Part shown: one piece after another, positions 19,144 to 28,029 of the stretch
Layout: every line of letters begins with the position of its first letter
Position numbering within the stretch: the first letter of the stretch is position 1
DNA from: Nocardioides sp. IC4_145
GTDB lineage: Bacteria > Actinomycetota > Actinomycetes > Propionibacteriales > Nocardioidaceae
Direction of reading: 5' to 3'
Length of the DNA: 64,000 nt
Assembly: GCF_011250565.1 (NCBI RefSeq)
Contig: NZ_JAANMS010000002.1
Location: 161,784-225,783 of the forward strand
Position numbers and translations under genes: made by a program
The notes under the pieces: model-generated
Told to the model about the DNA's origin: nothing
Database searches by the model: none
Seen by the model: the letters and a program-made list of their open reading frames with translations, nothing else

Positions 19144-20429
19144 CCGCAGGCGCGGAGCAGGGCCAGCACGAGCGTCTCGGTGACGGCGGTCAGCTCGGAG
19201 ACCGGGACGGCCTCGTGCGGGCTGTGCGCGAGCCGGACGTCGCCGGGGCCGTAGTGCAGCGTGGGGGTGCCGGCGGCGGCATACAGCCGGAGGTCGGAGC
19301 CGTACGGCGCGCCCCGCTCGCGCGGCCGGGGCCCGCCGGTGACGTCGACGTGCGCGGCCGCGACCAGGTCGTGCAGGGCGCCGGCGTCCCCGGCGTACTG
19401 CCCGGCGCCGAACTGCCCGCCGGTCCACGCCACGGTCGGCGGGTGGTCGCGCAGCCACGGGTCGCGGGCGGCGGCATCGGCGACCGCCTCCTCGAGCGCG
19501 GCGCGGGCGTCGGCGGCGTCCTCGCCGAGAGCGACGCCGAGCCGGCCCTCGGCGACCAGCAGGTCGGGCACGGTGCTGGCCCAGTCGCCGGCGCGGAGCG
19601 TGCCGACGGAGATGGGGTAGGCGACCGGGTACTCCGCCATCAGCGGGTGCACGTCGGCGTTGCGGCGCCGCTCGAGGTCGGCGAGCGCGGCGTGGAGCGG
19701 GAGGTAGGCGTCGATCGCGCTGCGGCCGACGTACGCCGTGCTGCCGTGCGTCGCCGCGCCCGGCACGCGCAGCTCGAAGGTGAGCGCGCCGGCGTTGGCG
19801 GTGGTGATCGTGCCGCTGGTCGGCTCGGTGATGACGCACGCCTTCGCGCGGTGGCCGCGGGCGAGGGTCGCGAACGCGCCGAGGCCGCCGTCCTCCTCGC
19901 CGACGACGAGGTGGAGGGCGTAGGGCTTGGTGAGCTCGATGCCGGCGGCGCGGATCGCGCGGACCGCGGCCAGGTTGGCGACGACGCCCGCCTTCATGTC
20001 GCAGGCGCCGCGGCCGTGGAGGTTGCCGGCCGCGTCGACGTACGGGTGGAACGGCGCGGTGCGCCACTGCGCCGGGTCGCCCTCGGGGACGACGTCGACG
20101 TGGCCCTGGAGGACGAGCTCCGGCTCGGGGCCCTCGCCGCCCGCGACCGGGCCGCTGCCTGCGACCAGGCCCCAGGCCTCGACGCGCGGCACCTCCATGC
20201 CGGGGAAGTCCGGGTCGGCGGTGAGGGCGGGCAGGTCCAGCTGCCACAGGTCGACGTCCAGGTCGAGCTCGCGCAGCTGCTTGGCGAGCAGGTGCTGGAC
20301 GTCGCACTCGGCGTCGGAGCCGACGACGCTCGGCACGGCGACGAGGTCGAGGAGGTCACGGGCCAGCTCGCGCTCGTCGACGAAGGCGAGGGCGCGCAGC
20401 TCCGTGTCGGAGAGGTCGCGGTGGGTCAT
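19140..20429 (-). CDS. M20-family metallopeptidase / acetylornithine deacetylase-like
   Basis: Zinc amidohydrolase of 429 residues, of the ArgE/DapE/carboxypeptidase group that cleaves N-acyl or peptide bonds of small substrates. Metal and catalytic motifs are LQGHVDVVPEGD, GRGACDMKAG, VVGEEDGG and the late LAHSPHEAVPVSEL. The dimerisation domain lies between about 205 and 325, with THGSTAYVGRSAID. Motifs are intact; the substrate is not predictable, and no arginine or lysine biosynthesis gene is adjacent. The start has TAGCGT six bases upstream (20436-20441). Its stop overlaps that of the convergent E2 gene. Confidence 0.87.
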   Translation of the reverse strand: MTHRDLSDTELRALAFVDERELARDLLDLVAVPSVVGSDAECDVQHLLAKQLRELDLDVDLWQLDLPALTADPDFPGMEVPRVEAWGLVAGSGPVAGGEGPEPELVLQGHVDVVPEGDPAQWRTAPFHPYVDAAGNLHGRGACDMKAGVVANLAAVRAIRAAGIELTKPYALHLVVGEEDGGLGAFATLARGHRAKACVITEPTSGTITTANAGALTFELRVPGAATHGSTAYVGRSAIDAYLPLHAALADLERRRNADVHPLMAEYPVAYPISVGTLRAGDWASTVPDLLVAEGRLGVALGEDAADARAALEEAVADAAARDPWLRDHPPTVAWTGGQFGAGQYAGDAGALHDLVAAAHVDVTGGPRPRERGAPYGSDLRLYAAAGTPTLHYGPGDVRLAHSPHEAVPVSELTAVTETLVLALLRACG

Positions 20430-20435
20430 GAGCAG

Positions 20436-20441
20436 ACGCTA
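20436..20441 (-). promoter_or_regulatory. Leaderless -10 hexamer (M20 gene)
   Basis: TAGCGT on the minus strand, six bases before the ATG at 20429. Confidence 0.55.
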
Positions 20442-20536
20442 GGGAGGCGGGCCGCCGTCGCGCCGCCGATTTACCCGCTTGTTACCGCTGCTCCGGCGCC
20501 CGACTAGACGGGGCCGCCGGCGGGTAGACGGAACCC

Positions 20537-21841
20537 GTGACGGATGAGGGGCAGGACGACGGCTACCCCGAGCTGGGGGACCGGCTCGGGCCGTACAGCA
20601 TCGGCGCGCGGATCGGTGCCGGCGGCATGGGCTGGGTCTTCGAGGCGCTGGACTCGCGGCTGCACCGGCAGGTCGCGATCAAGGTCATCGCGCCGCGGCT
20701 GGCCGACGACGACGACTTCCGCGCCCGGTTCGTGCGCGAGGCGCAGGCCCAGGCCTCGCTGGACTCCCCGCACGTCGTCCACGTCTACGACCACGGCGAG
20801 GCCGACGGCCGGCTCTACCTCGTCACGCAGCACGTCCCCGACGGCGACCTGGCCGAGCAGCTGCGCGCCCGCGGGGTCCCGCCGCGCGAGGCAGCGGTCG
20901 ACATCGCCGCGCAGGTCGCGACGGGGCTCGCCGACGTCCACGCCGCCGGGTTCGTGCACCGCGACGTCAAGCCGTCCAACGTCCTGCTCCGGCGCCGCGA
21001 CGGTGGCGTCACGGCGTACCTCGGCGACTTCGGGATCGTCCGCCCCGCCGCCGGCGACCACACCGCGACGGCGCCGGGCACGCCCGACTACATGGCGCCC
21101 GAGCTGCACAGCGGCGCCCCGGCCGACCCGCGCAGCGACGTCTACTCCCTCGGCTGCCTGCTGTGGACCACGCTCGCCGGCGCCCCGCCGTACTCCGGCT
21201 CCTCGGAGTGGGAGCTGGTCACCGCCCACCGCGAGCAGCCGGTGCCGCAGCTGACCGGCGACGGCTCGCTGGTCGAGGGCATCAACCGGGTGCTGGCGCG
21301 TGCGATGGCCAAGGACCCGGCCGAGCGGTACGCCGACGCGAGGCCGCTGCGCGACGACCTGCGCGACCTGCTGCGGCTGCCGGCCGAGGGGCACGTGGTG
21401 CCGGTCGAGGCGGTCGACCCACCTCCGGCGGCCCCCCTCCCGGCGCCGCCGCACGCCCGCCGGCGGATCGCCGTCGTCGTCGCGGCGCTGCTGGCGCTCG
21501 CCGTCGCCGGAGTCGTCCTGTGGGCGCTGACCTGGGGCGACGACGAGCCGACGGACGACCCGGCGACGGGTGCGACCGCAGTCGGGACGCTCGACCGGGC
21601 GACGGCGGTGGCGAGCGTGTCTGCGGCCTTCGCGGAGCAGGGGATCGACGACGAGGCGCTCGCGACCTGCATGGCCGAGCACTGGGTCGACGGGACCGGG
21701 ATGGAGCGGATGCGCGAGGAGGGGTTCCTCGACGACGACTCGTCGTTCGTGGACCTGCCGTCCTCGGAGATGCCCGAGGAGATGCGCACCGCGTTCGGCA
21801 CGGCCCTCGCCGCGTGCTCGGGCGGCGTCGTCGAGGAGTGA
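20537..21841 (+). CDS. Membrane Ser/Thr protein kinase
   Basis: Hanks-type receptor-like kinase of 434 residues. The N-terminal kinase domain (about 18-285) has P-loop GAGGMGWV, Lys49 in VAIKVI, catalytic Asp143 in VHRDVKPSN, DFG in LGDFGIV, and YMAPEL. A proline-rich juxtamembrane linker leads to one TM helix at about 311-332. An acidic extracytoplasmic tail of roughly 100 residues has two cysteines (LATCMAEHW, LAACSGG). No PASTA repeats, so it is not PknB. The GTG start is preceded by TAGACG six bases upstream, a weak match to the leaderless hexamer. It is divergent from the M20 gene and convergent with accD. Confidence 0.9.
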   Translation: MTDEGQDDGYPELGDRLGPYSIGARIGAGGMGWVFEALDSRLHRQVAIKVIAPRLADDDDFRARFVREAQAQASLDSPHVVHVYDHGEADGRLYLVTQHVPDGDLAEQLRARGVPPREAAVDIAAQVATGLADVHAAGFVHRDVKPSNVLLRRRDGGVTAYLGDFGIVRPAAGDHTATAPGTPDYMAPELHSGAPADPRSDVYSLGCLLWTTLAGAPPYSGSSEWELVTAHREQPVPQLTGDGSLVEGINRVLARAMAKDPAERYADARPLRDDLRDLLRLPAEGHVVPVEAVDPPPAAPLPAPPHARRRIAVVVAALLALAVAGVVLWALTWGDDEPTDDPATGATAVGTLDRATAVASVSAAFAEQGIDDEALATCMAEHWVDGTGMERMREEGFLDDDSSFVDLPSSEMPEEMRTAFGTALAACSGGVVEE

Positions 21842-21859
21842 CCCGGGCCTGACCTTGCC

Positions 21860-23350
21860 CTAGACGTACCGGCGGGCGCGGTCGGCCGGGCTGCCGGGGC
21901 CGCGGTCCAGCAGCGCGGCGAGCTCGTGCTCCAGCACCGCCCCGACCCGGCGGCAGAACGCCTCCGCCTCGTCGGCCGCGTCGGGCCGCTCGGCGACGAT
22001 CCGGTCGACGATGCCGAGCCGGTGCAGGTCGAGCGCCCGCACCTGCTGCTTGCGCGCCATCTCCGGGGCGTGGTCGAGGTCGCGGTGCACGATCGCGCTC
22101 GCGCCCTCGGGCGGCAGCGGGGAGAGCCAGGCGTGCTGGGCTGCGACGACGCGGTCCGCGGGGAGGAGCGCCAGCGCGCCGCCGCCGTTGCCCTCGCCGA
22201 GCATCAGGCACAGGGTCGGTGCGTCGAGGGTGACCAGGTCGGCGAGCGAGCGGGCGATCTCGCCGGCGAGGCCGCCGTTCTCGGCGTCGGCCGACAGGGC
22301 CGCGCCGCGGGTGTCGATGACGGTGACCAGCGGCAGGCCGAGCTCGGAGGCGAGCCGCATGCCGCGGCGGGCCTCCCGCAGCGCGCCCGGACCCATCGGC
22401 TGCTCGGCGGTCTGGCCGCGGCGGTCCTGGCCGAGGAACACGCAGGGTGCCTCGCCGAACCGGACCAGCCCGATGAACAGCCCCGGGTCCTGCTCGCCCT
22501 GGCCGGTGCCGTTGAGCGGCACGACCTCGTCGGCGGCGTACCGCAGCAGCCGGCGCACGCCGGGCCGGTCCGGGCGCCGCGAGCGGGTGACCGCGTCCCA
22601 GGTCTCGACGTCCGGCGCGGTGCCGGGGTCGTCGTACGTCGCCTGGGCGTCGAGCGTCGTGGGCGTGATGCCGCGGCGCGGGGCGAGGATGACGGTCAGC
22701 GCGCGGTCGAGGATCTCCGCGATGTCCTCGGGGGCGACGACGGCGTCGATGATGCCGCGGGAGTAGAGGTTCTCCGCGGTCTGGACGCCCTCGGGGAACG
22801 TCTTGCCGTAGAGCGCCTCGTAGACCCGCGGTCCGAGGAAGCCGAGCAGCGCGCCCGGCTCGCCGACGGTCACGTGGCCCAGCGAGCCCCACGACGCCAT
22901 CACGCCGCCGGTGGTGGGGTGGCGGAGGTAGACGAGGTACGGCAGCTCGGCTGCCTTGTGCGCGGCGACGGCCTCGCTGATGCGGACCATCTGCACGAAC
23001 GCCGGCGTGCCCTCCTGCATGCGGGTGCCGCCGCTGACCGGCGCCGCGAGCAGCGGGAGACCCTCGCGGGTCGCGCGCTCGATGCCGGCCACGATCCGGT
23101 CGGCGCTGGCGCGGCCGATCGACCCGGCCAGGAAGCCGAACTCGCCCACGATGACCGCCACGCGACGCCCGCGCATCAGGCCCTCGCCGGTCAGCACCGA
23201 CTCGTCGACGCCGCTCTTCTCCTCGGCGCGGGCCAGCTCGGCGGCGTACTCCTCGGAGATGCCGGCCCGCTCCGGCCGGGTGTCCCAGGAGACCCACGAC
23301 CCCTCGTCGAGCACCAGGTCGATCAGCGCGGCAGCATTCGGTCGGCCCAT
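21860..23350 (-). CDS. accD: Acyl-CoA carboxylase carboxyltransferase, single-chain (AccD/AccA type)
   Basis: Biotin-dependent carboxyltransferase of 496 residues, which moves CO2 from carboxybiotin to acetyl- or a related acyl-CoA for malonyl-CoA supply. Both crotonase-fold halves are in one chain. The N-half (about 20-250) has VSGGTRMQEGTPAFVQM, LRHPTTGGVMASWGSLG and GEPGALLGFLGPRV. The C-half (about 290-490) has VTVIDTRGAALSADAENGG and GEGNGGGALALLPADRV. There is no N-terminal zinc finger. Actinobacterial AccD3-type proteins have this layout. The biotin-carrying alpha subunit is not nearby. The start is fixed by TAGGTT six bases before the ATG (23357-23362). Confidence 0.87.
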   Translation of the reverse strand: MGRPNAAALIDLVLDEGSWVSWDTRPERAGISEEYAAELARAEEKSGVDESVLTGEGLMRGRRVAVIVGEFGFLAGSIGRASADRIVAGIERATREGLPLLAAPVSGGTRMQEGTPAFVQMVRISEAVAAHKAAELPYLVYLRHPTTGGVMASWGSLGHVTVGEPGALLGFLGPRVYEALYGKTFPEGVQTAENLYSRGIIDAVVAPEDIAEILDRALTVILAPRRGITPTTLDAQATYDDPGTAPDVETWDAVTRSRRPDRPGVRRLLRYAADEVVPLNGTGQGEQDPGLFIGLVRFGEAPCVFLGQDRRGQTAEQPMGPGALREARRGMRLASELGLPLVTVIDTRGAALSADAENGGLAGEIARSLADLVTLDAPTLCLMLGEGNGGGALALLPADRVVAAQHAWLSPLPPEGASAIVHRDLDHAPEMARKQQVRALDLHRLGIVDRIVAERPDAADEAEAFCRRVGAVLEHELAALLDRGPGSPADRARRYV

Positions 23351-23356
23351 GCTGCG

Positions 23357-23362
23357 AACCTA
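23357..23362 (-). promoter_or_regulatory. Leaderless -10 hexamer (accD)
   Basis: TAGGTT on the minus strand, six bases before the ATG at 23350. Confidence 0.6.
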
Positions 23363-23445
23363 ACCGCTCCTGCCGGCCACGCCCCCAGCGACCGTTGACG
23401 AAGGTTCCCCCGCCCGCGGGCAACCCCTGCCGAAGGCCCGGACGG

Positions 23446-24444
23446 TCAGCCGGTCAGCGAGGTGAGGACAGCGGCCTCCTCGGCGCGGGTGAGGCCGGTG
23501 ACGGGGGCGTCGGGGCTGGCTCGGAGCCAGGCGAGGGTGTCGCGGGCGGTGTCCTCGACGGGGCGGAGGGTGAGGCCGGCGGCAAGGGACGGCTCGACGT
23601 CGTGGGCGAGGAGGCCGTCGTGGGCGGGGCGCGGCAGCCACAGCGGCAACGACCGGTCGCCGGCCCACGGCTGCACGTCGTGCGCCTCGAGGTCGGCCGC
23701 GGGGGTCCACCGCAGCAGGGCGTCGCCGCCGCCGGAGCCGAGCGCGACGGCGGCGAGGAGGTCGCGGATCGAGGTGGGCTCCCCGACCCCGTCGAAGTCG
23801 CCGACGGTCCGCTGCTCGGCCAGGGTGACGAGCCACGCCGCGAGGTCGCGCACGTCGACGACCTGCACGACGTCCTCCGGGTCGCCGGGCGCGAGCACGG
23901 TCGGGGCGGAGGCGACGTCGGCGAAGCGCGCCGGCCAGTAGGGGAACCGCCCCGTCGGGTCGCCCGGGCCGACGATCAGCCCCGGCCGGACGACCGCGGC
24001 GGACGCCGCGCCGTCGCGGACGATCGACTCGCAGGCGACCTTCATCGGGCCGTACGCCTCCGGGTCGGCGGCGAGGTCGGTGTCGTCCCGGAGCGGTTCG
24101 CGCAGCGGCAGGGTGCCGGGCCGTCCGCCGGGCGTCGACTCGTCGGCGTACACGTTGATCGTCGACACGAAGACCCAGTGCGCGTCCGGCACGGCGGCCA
24201 CCGCGGCACGCACCCAGGACGGCTGCCGCGCGACGTCCACGACCGCGTCGTACGCCGCGCCGAGCGCCTCGGCCACCGCCTGCGGCGACGACTGCGCACG
24301 GTCGAGCTCGACGTGGGCGACCCCGTCCGGCAACGAGCCGGACGTGCCGCGGCACGCGCAGGTCACCTCGTGACCCCGGGCGACGGCCTCCTCGGCCACC
24401 GCACGCGAGAGGAACACCGAGCCGCCGAGCACGAGGAGCCGCAT
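23446..24444 (-). CDS. NAD-dependent epimerase/dehydratase (extended SDR)
   Basis: Rossmann-fold protein of 332 residues beginning MRLLVLGGSVFLSRAVAEEA, whose LGGSVFLS replaces the usual GxxGxxG with a GGxxFxS variant. The segment DAVVDVARQPSWVRA and the Ser of VFVSTINVYAD follow, and the YxxxK catalytic pair is in EAYGPMKVACE. It therefore probably oxidises or reduces a nucleotide sugar or other alcohol. Loss of the middle glycine resembles chloroplast RNA-binding/atypical SDR members. The substrate is unknown. The M1 peptidase gene ends 14 bases upstream, so it is probably the last gene of the sigma-peptidase operon. A GC-rich dyad lies at about 23404-23425 past its stop. Confidence 0.78.
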   Translation of the reverse strand: MRLLVLGGSVFLSRAVAEEAVARGHEVTCACRGTSGSLPDGVAHVELDRAQSSPQAVAEALGAAYDAVVDVARQPSWVRAAVAAVPDAHWVFVSTINVYADESTPGGRPGTLPLREPLRDDTDLAADPEAYGPMKVACESIVRDGAASAAVVRPGLIVGPGDPTGRFPYWPARFADVASAPTVLAPGDPEDVVQVVDVRDLAAWLVTLAEQRTVGDFDGVGEPTSIRDLLAAVALGSGGGDALLRWTPAADLEAHDVQPWAGDRSLPLWLPRPAHDGLLAHDVEPSLAAGLTLRPVEDTARDTLAWLRASPDAPVTGLTRAEEAAVLTSLTG

Positions 24445-24458
24445 GCCGACAGCGTGCC

Positions 24459-25919
24459 TCAGGACCGCGGCGGCGTGGTGGAACCCATCAGCCACGCGTC
24501 GAAGAAGGACGTCAGCTCCAGGCCGGTGTGGTCCTCGACCCAGGCGAGGTACTCCTCGCGGTCGGCGGTGCCGTTGTCGCGCGACGCGGGCCACGCGCGG
24601 ACCATCGTCCAGAACGCGTCGTCGTCCCCGTCGCGGGCGGCGAGCCGCTCGCGCAGCTCGTGCCACATGAGCATCGGGCCGTAGTAGATGTTCGACTCCC
24701 CGAACGCCCGCGGGTCGAAGGCGCCCGGCGGGCCGGCCTCGGCGCGCTCCACCACCTCGCGCTCGGCGTAGGCGTCGAGGAGCCGGTCGAGGCCGGGGCC
24801 CTCGTGCTCGGCCTGCCAGAGGACCTGGAGGTACATCGCCATGCCCTCGTTCATCCACACGTCGCGCCAGTCCTCGGGCGTGACCTGGTTGCCGTACCAG
24901 TGGTGCGCCAGCTCGTGCACGACCACCGGCGCCGAGAGCGTGTAGTCGCTGATGCCGAGCGTGATCATCGTCTGGGTCTCCATGCCGCTGAGCGACTCGA
25001 CCAGCACGGCACCGGCGGTGTCGTACGGGTAGGGCCCGAGCCGCTCCTCCAGCCACGCCAGCTCGCGGGCCATGGTCCGGGCGCCGCGGCCCAGCTGCGG
25101 CCGGTCGCGCGGGACCCACCAGGTGACGGGCACGCCGCTCGCCGACGTCGCCTCGGTGCTGGTGTAGTCGCCGGTCGCGACCGTCACGAGGTATGCCGCC
25201 GCCGGCTCGGCCAGGTGCCACCGGGTGACCGTCCGGCCGTCGCGCTCCTCGCGGGAGACCAGCTCGCCGCCGGCCACCCCGGTCCAGGGGCTCGGCACGC
25301 TGACCGTGATGTCGTAGAGGGCCTTGTCGGAGGGGTGGTCGTTGACGGCGTACCAGGTGTGGGCGCCGTACGGCTCCTGCATCGTCCAGGTCCAGCCCTC
25401 GTCGGTGGTGGTCCACCCGGTCGTGCTGAAGTCGCCGCGGGTCGTGGGTGCGGCGGTGGGGCGGGGCGTGCCGGCGTACGCCACGACCACCTCGTGGCGC
25501 TGGTCCTCGACGACCTCGTGCTCGAGCACCAGGTCCTTGCCGTCGTGCCGCCACTCGACCTCCTCGCCGTCGAGGGTCACCGACCGCACCGTGAGCTCGG
25601 GGGACAGGTCGAGCTGCACGCTGTCGTCGTTCGCGGTGGCGCGGAACGTCAGCCGCTCCCGCCCGTCGAGCACCCGTCGCTCGGGGTCCCAGTCCAGCGA
25701 GAGGTCGTAGTGCAGCGCGTCGACGCCCGGGTCGCCGACCTCGGGGTAGACCGAGTCCTCCTGCGGCTCGTTGACCGCCAGGTCCAGCGCGTCCGCGGGC
25801 GCCTCGACCGGCGGCGGGTGGGCCGCCGGCTCCCGCGGCCCGTCCGGCTGGTCGGCGGTGCAGCCCGCGAGGAGCGCGGCGACCAGCAGGCCGCACCCGA
25901 GCGGCGTACGCCGCGTCAC
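24459..25919 (-). CDS. M1-family zinc metallopeptidase lipoprotein
   Basis: Extracytoplasmic aminopeptidase-like protein of 486 residues anchored by lipid: signal LLVAALLAGC with the lipobox Cys at about 20. The N-terminal beta domain (about 45-230) is followed by the catalytic domain with HELAHHW (His335, His339) and Glu358 in MNEG, giving HExxH-x18-E. The substrate-recognition motif reads SGMET instead of GxMEN. The candidate transition-state Tyr lies in SNIYYGPML. It is shorter than classical PepN because the C-terminal domains are absent. It starts 9 bases after the sigma factor gene, so the peptidase is a likely operon partner and envelope target of that regulator. Confidence 0.88.
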   Translation of the reverse strand: MTRRTPLGCGLLVAALLAGCTADQPDGPREPAAHPPPVEAPADALDLAVNEPQEDSVYPEVGDPGVDALHYDLSLDWDPERRVLDGRERLTFRATANDDSVQLDLSPELTVRSVTLDGEEVEWRHDGKDLVLEHEVVEDQRHEVVVAYAGTPRPTAAPTTRGDFSTTGWTTTDEGWTWTMQEPYGAHTWYAVNDHPSDKALYDITVSVPSPWTGVAGGELVSREERDGRTVTRWHLAEPAAAYLVTVATGDYTSTEATSASGVPVTWWVPRDRPQLGRGARTMARELAWLEERLGPYPYDTAGAVLVESLSGMETQTMITLGISDYTLSAPVVVHELAHHWYGNQVTPEDWRDVWMNEGMAMYLQVLWQAEHEGPGLDRLLDAYAEREVVERAEAGPPGAFDPRAFGESNIYYGPMLMWHELRERLAARDGDDDAFWTMVRAWPASRDNGTADREEYLAWVEDHTGLELTSFFDAWLMGSTTPPRS

Positions 25920-25928
25920 CCGCGCACC

Positions 25929-26486
25929 TCACTCATCGGGGCGCAGCATCGGCCGCACGAGCTTGCGGCCGTGGTGGACCTGGGCCTTGACGGTGCCCGT
26001 CGGCAGCCCGAGCAGCCCGGCGATGTCGTCGTACGCCATGCCGTAGACGTCGCGCAGCAGCAGCGGCTCGACCATCTGCGGGTGGTCGCGCTCGAGGGTC
26101 TCCATCGCCTCGAGCAGGTCCAGGCGCGTGCCGGCGATGACCGAGGTGGTGCGCGGGTCGGGCCGCTCGGCGGGCAGCACGTCGCTGGCGACGGCCTGGT
26201 TCTTCATCCGGCGGTACGTCGACCGCGCGCTGTTGACGGCAACGACGTGCATCCACGTGGTGAACCGGCCGCGGCCGCCCCACGACCCGATCTTGCTCGC
26301 GATGTTGAGCAGCGCCTCCTGGCAGGCGTCCTCGGCGTCGGCGAGGTGCGGCAGCACGCCGCGGCACACGTTGAGCGCCCGCGGACGCACGGCCGTCAGC
26401 AGGTCCTCGAGCGCGTCGCGGTCGCCGGCCTGCGCCCGCCGCGCGAGCTCGTCGATGTCGTCCGGTGTGGGCGTCTCGGTGGCCAT
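25929..26486 (-). CDS. ECF-family RNA polymerase sigma factor
   Basis: Sigma-70 family ECF factor of 185 residues. Region 2 (about 18-90) has DAEDACQEALLNIASKI and RFTTWMHVVAVNSARSTYRR, for -10 recognition and core binding. Region 4 (about 125-180) has LLLRDVYGMAYDDIAGLLGLPTGTVKAQVHHGR, a helix-turn-helix for the -35. The ATG at 26486 gives MATETPTPDD. A longer start at 26534 would cross the divergent kinase promoter. No anti-sigma gene (zinc-finger ZAS or RskA-like) follows. Instead it is divergent from a receptor-like Ser/Thr kinase 40 bases away, which suggests phosphorylation-linked control. Confidence 0.88.
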   Translation of the reverse strand: MATETPTPDDIDELARRAQAGDRDALEDLLTAVRPRALNVCRGVLPHLADAEDACQEALLNIASKIGSWGGRGRFTTWMHVVAVNSARSTYRRMKNQAVASDVLPAERPDPRTTSVIAGTRLDLLEAMETLERDHPQMVEPLLLRDVYGMAYDDIAGLLGLPTGTVKAQVHHGRKLVRPMLRPDE

Positions 26487-26514
26487 GCCTGGTGTCCTCC
26501 CCCGTCGGCTGCAA

Positions 26515-26520
26515 CATAAT
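26515..26520 (+). promoter_or_regulatory. Leaderless -10 hexamer (kinase)
   Basis: CATAAT, six bases before the GTG at 26527. The best TATAAT match in the set, in the 40-base divergent region shared with the sigma factor gene. Confidence 0.6.
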
Positions 26521-26526
26521 GCCGGG

Positions 26527-28014
26527 GTGTCCATGCCCGCCCGTCTCGGTCGCTACGCCGTGCGCCGACGTCTCGGCTCCGGGGGCTTCGCGACGGTCTG
26601 GCTGGCCTACGACGAGCAGCTCGACAGCCCGGTCGCGGTCAAGGTGCTGGCCGACAACTGGACCGGGGACTCCCACGTCCTGCGCCGGTTCGTCGAGGAG
26701 GGCCGCTACCTGCGACGGGTCGAGTCCCCGCACGTCGTCCCCGTGTACGACGCCGGCGAGCTCGACGACGGCCGGCCCTACCTGGTCATGGCGTACGCCG
26801 ACCAGGGCACGCTCGCGGACCGGCTGGCCGCCGACGGCTCGGACGTCCCCGGGCTGACCGTGTCGCAGGCGGTCGAGGTGGTCCGCCAGGTCGGCGCCGG
26901 GCTGACCGCGCTGCACGCCCGCGGCATCCTGCACCGGGACGTGAAGCCGGCCAACGTGCTCTTCCGGACCGTCGACGGCACGGTCCGCGCGATGCTCGGC
27001 GACCTCGGGCTGGGCAAGGCGCTCGACGTGTCCTCGCGGCTGACGATGGTCGCGGGCACGCCCACCTTCGTCTCGCCGGAGCAGGCGCAGGCCGAGCCGC
27101 TGGACGCGCGCGCGGACCAGTACTCCCTCGGCGCGCTGGCCTACCTGCTGCTGGCCGGCCGGGCGCCGTACACCCACACGACCCTGGGCGCCGCCGCCGC
27201 GCCGGCCCCGCCCCCGCCGCTGTCGACGCCGGAGCGGCCGTTCCCGGACGCCACCGACGCGGTCGTGCGCCGGGCGCTGGCGGTCGACCGCGAGGAGCGG
27301 TACCCGGACGTCGCGGCGTTCGTCGAGGCGCTCGAGGCGACCCTCGACTGCGTGGCCGCCGCCCCCGCCCCGTGGCTGCCGCTCGACCCCGAGCTGACCC
27401 AGCCCGGCGCCCGGCCGGCCCCGGCTCCGGCCGGCGAGCCGCCGGCCGCCGGGCCGCTGCCCCGGCCGAGCACGCCGGCGGGGCCCTCGCGCCCCCGCTG
27501 GACCGTCGCGGCGGTCCTGGCCGCGGGCGCGCTGGTGGCCGGTACCGTGGCCGGCTACGCCTGGCAGGCCGACCGCGACGGGGAGGTCCGGCTGACCGAC
27601 GACGACGGCAGCCTGAGCGTCGCGGTCCCGGGGGACTGGGAGCGCTCCGTCGCGACCGACGGCTGGACGCCGCCGACCGGCGACGCGGCGTACCCCGCTC
27701 TCTCCGTCGGCACCCGCACCGACTGGAACGACCCGGCGACGCCGGCCGAGGGGGTCTTCCTCGGGCTCTTCCCCGGCACCCGGCTGCCGACGACGATGCC
27801 GCAGCACCCCGAGTGCGGGGAGGCGCAGGAGCCGGTCACCGAGACCTCCGGTGACCCCTCGACGACCGTCGTGCACACCGGCTGCCCCGACGGCGTCACC
27901 GTCGAGCGGGTCGTCCAGGTCGCCGACAACCGGCTGCTGTGGGTGCAGGTGCGCAGCGACGACCGGGCGACCGCCAACCGGGTGCTCGACAGCGTCGAGA
28001 CCCACGGCATCTGA
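26527..28014 (+). CDS. Membrane Ser/Thr protein kinase with sensor-like C-terminus
   Basis: Receptor-like kinase of 495 residues. The kinase domain (about 8-275) has GSGGFATVWLAYD, Lys in VAVKVLAD, catalytic Asp138 in LHRDVKPANVLF, DLG (Asp159) in place of DFG, and FVSPEQA. A long Pro/Ala linker leads to a TM helix at about 325-346. The extracytoplasmic domain of about 145 residues opens LSVAVPGDWERSV and contains two cysteines. DLG variants are often still active. It is divergent from the ECF sigma gene, with the two starts 40 bases apart. GTG at 26527 is chosen from the hexamer; an ATG two codons later is the alternative. Confidence 0.9.
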   Translation: MSMPARLGRYAVRRRLGSGGFATVWLAYDEQLDSPVAVKVLADNWTGDSHVLRRFVEEGRYLRRVESPHVVPVYDAGELDDGRPYLVMAYADQGTLADRLAADGSDVPGLTVSQAVEVVRQVGAGLTALHARGILHRDVKPANVLFRTVDGTVRAMLGDLGLGKALDVSSRLTMVAGTPTFVSPEQAQAEPLDARADQYSLGALAYLLLAGRAPYTHTTLGAAAAPAPPPPLSTPERPFPDATDAVVRRALAVDREERYPDVAAFVEALEATLDCVAAAPAPWLPLDPELTQPGARPAPAPAGEPPAAGPLPRPSTPAGPSRPRWTVAAVLAAGALVAGTVAGYAWQADRDGEVRLTDDDGSLSVAVPGDWERSVATDGWTPPTGDAAYPALSVGTRTDWNDPATPAEGVFLGLFPGTRLPTTMPQHPECGEAQEPVTETSGDPSTTVVHTGCPDGVTVERVVQVADNRLLWVQVRSDDRATANRVLDSVETHGI

Positions 28015-28029
28015 GCCCCGGGGAGCCCG

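Noticed and set aside
16528..20307. A 1259-codon open frame antisense to the 2-oxoacid dehydrogenase operon
   Set aside because: High GC keeps antisense frames open. It has Arg/Pro/Gly-rich composition, and the plus-strand genes have clear families.
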